A DNA stretch of 64,000 nt from Craterostigma plantagineum. Lineage: Eukaryota; Streptophyta; Magnoliopsida; Lamiales; Linderniaceae. The stretch spans positions 229,051 through 293,050 of the forward strand of contig JAPQWV010000679.1 of assembly GCA_027422505.1 (NCBI GenBank). The letters are read 5' to 3'. Of this stretch, positions 59,225-64,000 are shown piece after piece; within the stretch, counting starts at the first letter, position 1, and each line of letters starts with the position of its first letter. The notes under the pieces are model-generated. The model worked only from the letters and a program-made list of their open reading frames with translations, did no database searches and had not been told where the DNA came from. The position numbers and the translations under genes are program-made.

Positions 59225-59842
59225 TCACTCCATCAGAACATTTGCCCCGACAGCTTTCATCTTCTCGATGATCTTCTCCGCTTCGTCCTTGGGACGCCCT
59301 TCTTAATAACGGCGGGCAGCTTCTCGACCAAATCCTTGGCTTCCTTCAGTCCCAACTCAGTAAAGCTTCGAATCTCTTTGATCACCTTGAGCTTCGAAGC
59401 AGCGTCGAAAGACTCCATCTTCAGCTCGAAGGCAGTCTTTTCGGGCTTAGTTTCTTCTTTAGCCACTGCAGCAGAGGTGGCCTGCACAGCCACGCCAGCT
59501 GCGCCAGGCTTCATTACGCCCACCACGGGCGTCTCTTTCATGCTCATCATCTTCATCATTATCGAAGAGAGCTCGGCGGATTCTGCTAGGGTTAATCCCG
59601 CATTTCTCCACGAGCCTCCACACTCTCTCGGATGGTGGGCTGCGACGCTCCGTTGGGTCGAAGTTCGAGGGATCGTAGTCCGCGGGGAGACGTCTTTGGT
59701 CTATCTCTACTTCTTCTTCTTCTTCGTCCTCTATTCTCGCGGGCTGAGAGAGGAGTCTGGCCGCTGTGTAACGAGAGGCGGCGACGTGCCTTGTGAAGGA
59801 TCCGTATGGTAAATGGTGCCTTACTCTTGCGATTAAACTCAT
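59225..59842 (-). CDS. Mitochondrial ribosomal protein L7/L12 (bL12m), with frameshifts
   Basis: About 205 residues in one coding exon. Residues 1-35 form an Arg-rich, acid-free presequence (MSLIARVRHHLPYGSFTRHV). An acidic stretch and the PPSERVWRLV oligomerisation start follow, then (in another frame) LTLAESAELS, a Pro/Ala hinge VVGVMKPGAAGVAVQA, and the C-terminal factor-binding domain FELKMESFDAASKLKVIKEI, LGLKEAKDLVEKLPAVIKKG with the end AVGANVLME. L12 forms the ribosomal stalk that recruits translation factors. Two frame corrections are needed, near 59600 (after RLVE) and near 59295 (after KKGV, apparently one base lost). An acceptor just upstream of the ATG (TTCTGCAG) suggests a 5' UTR intron. 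Confidence 0.85.
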
Positions 59843-60627
59843 ATCTGCAGAACAGAAGATTCGATCAATGGTGAATTTCTCATTCTCGAGCTCAGTTTAG
59901 AGCTCATCATGTAAAGAAATCTGAAACGGCAATGCGTAATCGACGAAACTAACGAGCTCGGAGATTGCAAAATATTCATGAAGAAGAGATTCAACATGAA
60001 AATCGAAAGATATTATACCTATTGACGATCGATTGGCTAAATCTCTGTGAATCCACTCGAGTATGTGCCCTAAATTTTAAGTTCACACGGAGGGGAATTG
60101 GAGGGCGATGATTGCGATAAGGTTGGTAGTTGGGTGAAGATATCGGCGGTGACGGCGAGGCTGTTCAGTGGTAGTTTGCTTGGATCGGATTTGGACCGCC
60201 GAGGTAGGGTTTATCTCCTTGTGATATCATTTTCCCATTCTTTCATATTTAATCTTGTATTTAATCACTTCAATTTGACGTCTTTTGTTTTGTCAAATGA
60301 CATTTTGACCCAAGATAATTTGATTTAGGGTAAAAACTAAAAAGTGCTGTAATCCATAGCGACTCTAATGGGAATTTTCTGAGAGTCGTTTCTCCACAGA
60401 GCATGATAAAACCCTAATCTCTCTCTCTTCCAACTTTTTTCGGAGAGGGAAATTTTCAATCATCGTCATTGTACGTCAAGCGGCGATCGGGGAAAAAATT
60501 GATTCATCTGTTGTACACTGGAAAGGGTTATTTTCCATTTGGAATAGAAAAGGGGCACGGATTGCTTTACATCTTAATTGCTGATCAGGTTAACCGATCT
60601 TTGTTAGGTGCTTGATTTGGGGATAGA
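59843..60627. promoter_or_regulatory. Divergent region, bL12m / SUF4-like genes
   Basis: Contains the 5' leaders of both genes. GGTATAATATC read on the minus strand near 60010 could be the donor of the bL12m 5' UTR intron. A frame at 60098-60328 has no family resemblance. Confidence 0.45.
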
Positions 60628-63164
60628 ATGGGAAGAAGAAGAAGAGAGCTGCTACGGATAAAGTATGGTGCTACTATTGTGATAGGGAATTCGATGACGA
60701 GAAGATACTGGTTCAGCACCGAAGGCGAAGCATTTCAAGTGCCACGTCTGCCACAAGAAGCTTTCCACCGCCGGAGGCATGGTCATCCATGTCCTTCAGG
60801 TGCACAAGGAACAAGTCTCCAAGTCAGCGTTTTTTCTCCCTTTTCTCTTTTTCTTCTAATTGTTATGTTACAGTTAAGCTTCGTAATGCTTCTTTTGATA
60901 TTTTGCGATATGAATATAATGACCCTGAACAGAGTTCCAAACGCAAAACCCGGGAAAGATTCGACGGATATTGAGATTTATGGAATGCAAGGGGTTCCAG
61001 CTGAGGCACTTGCTGCTTATACGGAGAAGAAGGTATGCTACGAATTTATTTGTGCACTTGGAATTTCCAATTTGGTCGATATTGAATTTGAACTTTGTAT
61101 GCTTGTGTTGCTGATATTTTTCTTTGCTTATTATGTTTGTCTCAGAAGAAGAAACCTCAGCAAAAGCAGCCAAAGTTGATCACACCACCGCTCAGATGGT
61201 TGGTGGTCTGGTGCCGGGAGCAGTAGGTGTTGGCTATCCTCATCCTCCAAGATCCGTGACTCCAATGTAAGTTTATTGCTAAAGTGGCATGTTGATATTA
61301 TGATGTTTTATGCTTTACATGGCATGTATAGTAACTATTCTGGCAATTTATGAATACGATATTGTCCATGAATCTTGTATTGGTTTAACTTTGGGCACCT
61401 CGTTCGCTGCACTTTTGGGATTTATGCAAAGAATTTTGTAGCAGTCGAGCCTGAGCATGTCCAAGTTACATATCTTTATCAAAATGAAGTTCATACTTTA
61501 TTATTCTTTTACTGAATGTTAACACCAGTACCTCAAAAAGTGTAAAACATAAATGAGGTAGGTTGATTAGAAGAATCTAATATCACATGACACAGATTTT
61601 AATAAACGGAAGATCTTACCTAGTCTGTATATTGCAGTTATAACCCAAGAATGGTTGCTCCACCAGCTGGTTGGCATATTCCTCCTCGGCCACAACCATG
61701 GTACCCACAATTTCCCGCTACTTCGGTTCCACCACCTCCACCTGTTGGATTGTCTCAACAGCCGTTGTTTCCTGTTCAGAACATTCAGGTGCCAACACCT
61801 GTGTTCCAACCACCCCCTGGGATGTCCTCTACCTCACCTCATCTTCCTGTCTCTCAGCCTCTGTTTCCAGTTGTTCCCAGCAATGGTCAACCTCCTCAAG
61901 GTTCACGTTCTCTGCTTCCCTACCTCCAATGAGCTTACCACCAAATGACTTGAAAAGTGTAGATACTCATTTAGGAAGTAGTCCGTTGCCACTTAACAGC
62001 TACAATCCTACTGGGTTTCAAGGTTAGTTTTAGATATATCCTGGAACTTTATTGTTTTAGGGCTTTTAATATAGATCACGTGGTTAAGCCCTTGATATTC
62101 CACTGTTTATGAATTTGTAGCAGCTGTAACCTCTCATTCTTATGCTCTGGACCTAATACGAGTGGACCTTCTATCGGACCACCTCCTGTAATTGCAAACA
62201 AGGCCCCAGCTCCTCAGCATGCAACAAATGAGGTCTACTTAGTTTGGGATGATGAGGCGATGTCTATGGTCAGTATTCTTCTCTTCTTCTCTGAGACTTG
62301 TCTGAGGGATGATTCCTCAGCTATTTCTGCTGGCCGTTAGCTAACCCATGAGTTTTGCAGGAGGAAAGAAGAATGTCATTGCTGAAGTATCAGGTGCATG
62401 ATGAGAATAGCCAGGTAAGTTATATTTACCCTCCTAGCAGTCATTCCTCCTCAGCGTGGATGTCAGAATCTTGAGTATCAGGTTCCTCGTTTTCAATTCA
62501 CTTGTATGGTGTTACATCTCTTATCTTTTGGTAGTATATATGAACGTGCTTTGGTTCCTTTGTTGTCAACATAAAGAAAAAGCCACCGAGGAAACTTTAA
62601 TTGGCTATTTAACTGGTAACATCATTTTTATTTAACCCCATAGTTTTGAGGGGCTATTTGTGTTTTTTCGCCTTTCTCCGGTTCGCAAGCAATCCCACCA
62701 ATTTTGTGGTCATCGAAAGGTTCAAGTAGGTATATTTGTTCTATCATAATTATGAAGTAAATAATAGCTCGAAATTCTTACTAGAGAATGCCAAAGAATA
62801 AGAGCCAATGTATGTGCCTTATCATTCGCAATTCCTTACTTCAATTCATGTTTGATCTTATGCGTGAATGACAAATCTTTTTGGGTTTGGATGGAACGAG
62901 ATATTTTTTGCCAATTCACAACGTCCTTCACATACAATATATTTTTGATTCAGTTTACCAGGTCAGCTCGTTCTGCTAAACTTTCTGTTCATCTGCAGTG
63001 ACTTTGAACCATAGCTTTTTATATTCGTATATTGCTTTATGTTTGGCATGGTTTTATCTCCATCTAAGCCGTATACTCGCTCTTTTCAGATGAGCTCAAT
63101 CGATGCTGCTATAGATCGGAGAATATCAGAGGGCATGCTAGCTGGTCGTATGACATTTCAGTGA
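60628..63164 (+). CDS. SUF4: SUF4-like C2H2 zinc-finger transcription factor, with frameshifts
   Basis: Seven exons (60628..60822, 60933..61032, 61146..61266, 61638..62022, 62121..62268, 62361..62414, 63090..63164), about 360 residues. The family (Arabidopsis SUPPRESSOR OF FRIGIDA 4; animal BuGZ/ZNF207 relatives) has two N-terminal BED/C2H2-type fingers; SUF4 recruits the FRIGIDA complex to the FLC promoter in vernalisation control. The fingers can be read in exon 1 only with corrections near 60632 and 60720 ([25 protein letters not shown]). Then [20 protein letters not shown], a Pro/Gln-rich middle ([18 protein letters not shown]) and the C-terminal [21 protein letters not shown] and [11 protein letters not shown]. 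Further frame corrections are needed near 61146, 61904 and 62145. All five look like single-base losses. Confidence 0.9.
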
Positions 63165-63831
63165 CGGCGGTCTGTAACTATTCGTGCCCTTTAAACTATT
63201 ACCTTGTTCTTCTTTCCATTAGATTGCAAGGAACCCTTGGATGTTATGAGTTTACAGGTATAACCTTTCTTCAGTTATTACTGTTGGGGTCAGTGTGTCA
63301 AGGCTGTGAAACTCATGTATCTTGGCGATCGAATAGAGGCCCGCCTAACTTAGTAACGCTACATTACATTCTTGTTTTAATCGAAACACACACTCGCACA
63401 AAAGGAAAGAAAGAACGGAAAATGAATTAACGATTAATATGCACATATCATGTAAAACTTGCTGTTTTGTGAGAAGCAAATATAGTGACCGATACAGCGA
63501 CTAATTTGTTGAATACAATAAATACGCGTAGTATAGCTTATTTATATTTTATGATTCAGTTAGAGTTAGAGTAATGAGTCTCCAGAAAAATATTACGAAA
63601 TTTATTAATATCAAATAAAAGAAGTCAGCTCAGCATATCATGTATCAGGTATTCGTGTTCCCCACTACTTGTCTCCTGTTTATGAGTAGAGTGGTGCGGT
63701 CCTCACGTATATATTATATACGTAAATTTGGTTCTATATACATCTATATTATATAGGCGTGTTTGCTTATGTATCATCATCCATGAAAACACAGTACAGG
63801 ATATAAGCACAGTTGAGCTAAAATCAAAGAA
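63165..63831. promoter_or_regulatory. SUF4-like 3' flank and peroxidase promoter
   Basis: No gene. ATATTATATAGG near 63746-63757 is a good TATA box about 80 bp before the peroxidase ATG. Confidence 0.5.
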
Positions 63832-64000
63832 ATGTCGCGCCCGATGATGACCCGCCTCGTGATTATAGCATGATGATGACGACATTGTTCGCCGTCCATG
63901 TAGTCGGTGACGTTTACGAATACGACGATTCTCTTAGTTACTCTTACTACCACAATAGCTGCCCAGAAATGGAAAAGATCGTCAACGACAAGGTGAAGCA
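63832..64000 (+). CDS. Class III peroxidase, 5' end only
   Basis: Cut by the window edge. The frame from 63870 has a hydrophobic stretch, then LSYSYYHNSCPEMEKIVNDK, the N-terminus that marks secreted plant (class III) peroxidases, with the first conserved Cys in SCP. These are haem enzymes of the cell wall and vacuole that oxidise phenolics with hydrogen peroxide. An upstream ATG at 63832 gives MSRPMMTRLVIIA, a plausible signal-peptide start, but in another frame; one base missing near 63869 would join them. If not, translation starts at 63870, 63873 or 63876. Confidence 0.75.

Noticed and set aside
59126..59812. 228-codon plus-strand frame over the bL12m gene
   Set aside because: It is the antisense of a clear ribosomal protein gene and has no family match.
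60098..60328. 76-codon plus-strand frame upstream of the SUF4-like gene
   Set aside because: No family match; it overlaps the probable leader region and ends in T-rich non-coding sequence.

Overview
The window is nuclear DNA of a eudicot plant. Support comes from a 23-exon NAP1 (SCAR/WAVE complex) gene, an EXORDIUM-like gene, a mitochondrial glycine-cleavage H-protein gene, a DCD-domain gene, a sulfiredoxin gene, a SUF4-like zinc-finger gene and the 5' end of a class III peroxidase. All introns checked are GT-AG, and the spacers are AT-rich and full of plant-type LTR retrotransposons, hAT and PIF/Harbinger elements. I cannot name the species.

Layout. 1-9.1 kb: gene-free DNA with a Tourist-like element (1715-2584) and a decayed Ty1/copia element on the minus strand (4043-9113, target duplication TTAAG). 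9.8-16.3 kb: three intact genes, EXORDIUM-like (+), DCD-domain (-) and H-protein (+); the last two diverge from a 1.1-kb spacer. 16.4-21.7 kb: a 698-bp hAT element, a PIF/Harbinger transposase plus Myb-like partner with several frameshifts, and a 209-bp tandem repeat split by a 293-bp hAT element that carries a tRNA-like segment.

21.7-32.3 kb: a Ty3/gypsy element of the Tat lineage (10,622 bp) with two 724-bp LTRs that look identical. It encodes gag-pol and, on the opposite strand, a three-exon antisense gene; gag and integrase are broken. 35.05-45.26 kb: a second Tat-type element on the minus strand with the same primer site, polypurine tract and LTR end, but with an interior of shuffled, repeated gag/pol relics and minisatellites. 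It looks like a non-autonomous derivative moved by relatives of the first.

46.7-64 kb: genes for NAP1, sulfiredoxin (-), a multi-pass membrane protein (+), mitochondrial ribosomal protein L7/L12 (-), SUF4-like (+) and a peroxidase start (+). Exon structures and sequences are well kept, yet the first five genes all need 1-2 bp frame corrections (about 16-17 in 7 kb), and the peroxidase start may need one too; the three genes at 9.8-16.3 kb need none. I infer local consensus (assembly) indels rather than pseudogenisation of unrelated neighbours, but reads are needed to decide. The genes do not form one pathway. The most unusual structures are the two partner Tat elements, the spliced antisense gene, and a conserved non-coding module the two elements share.
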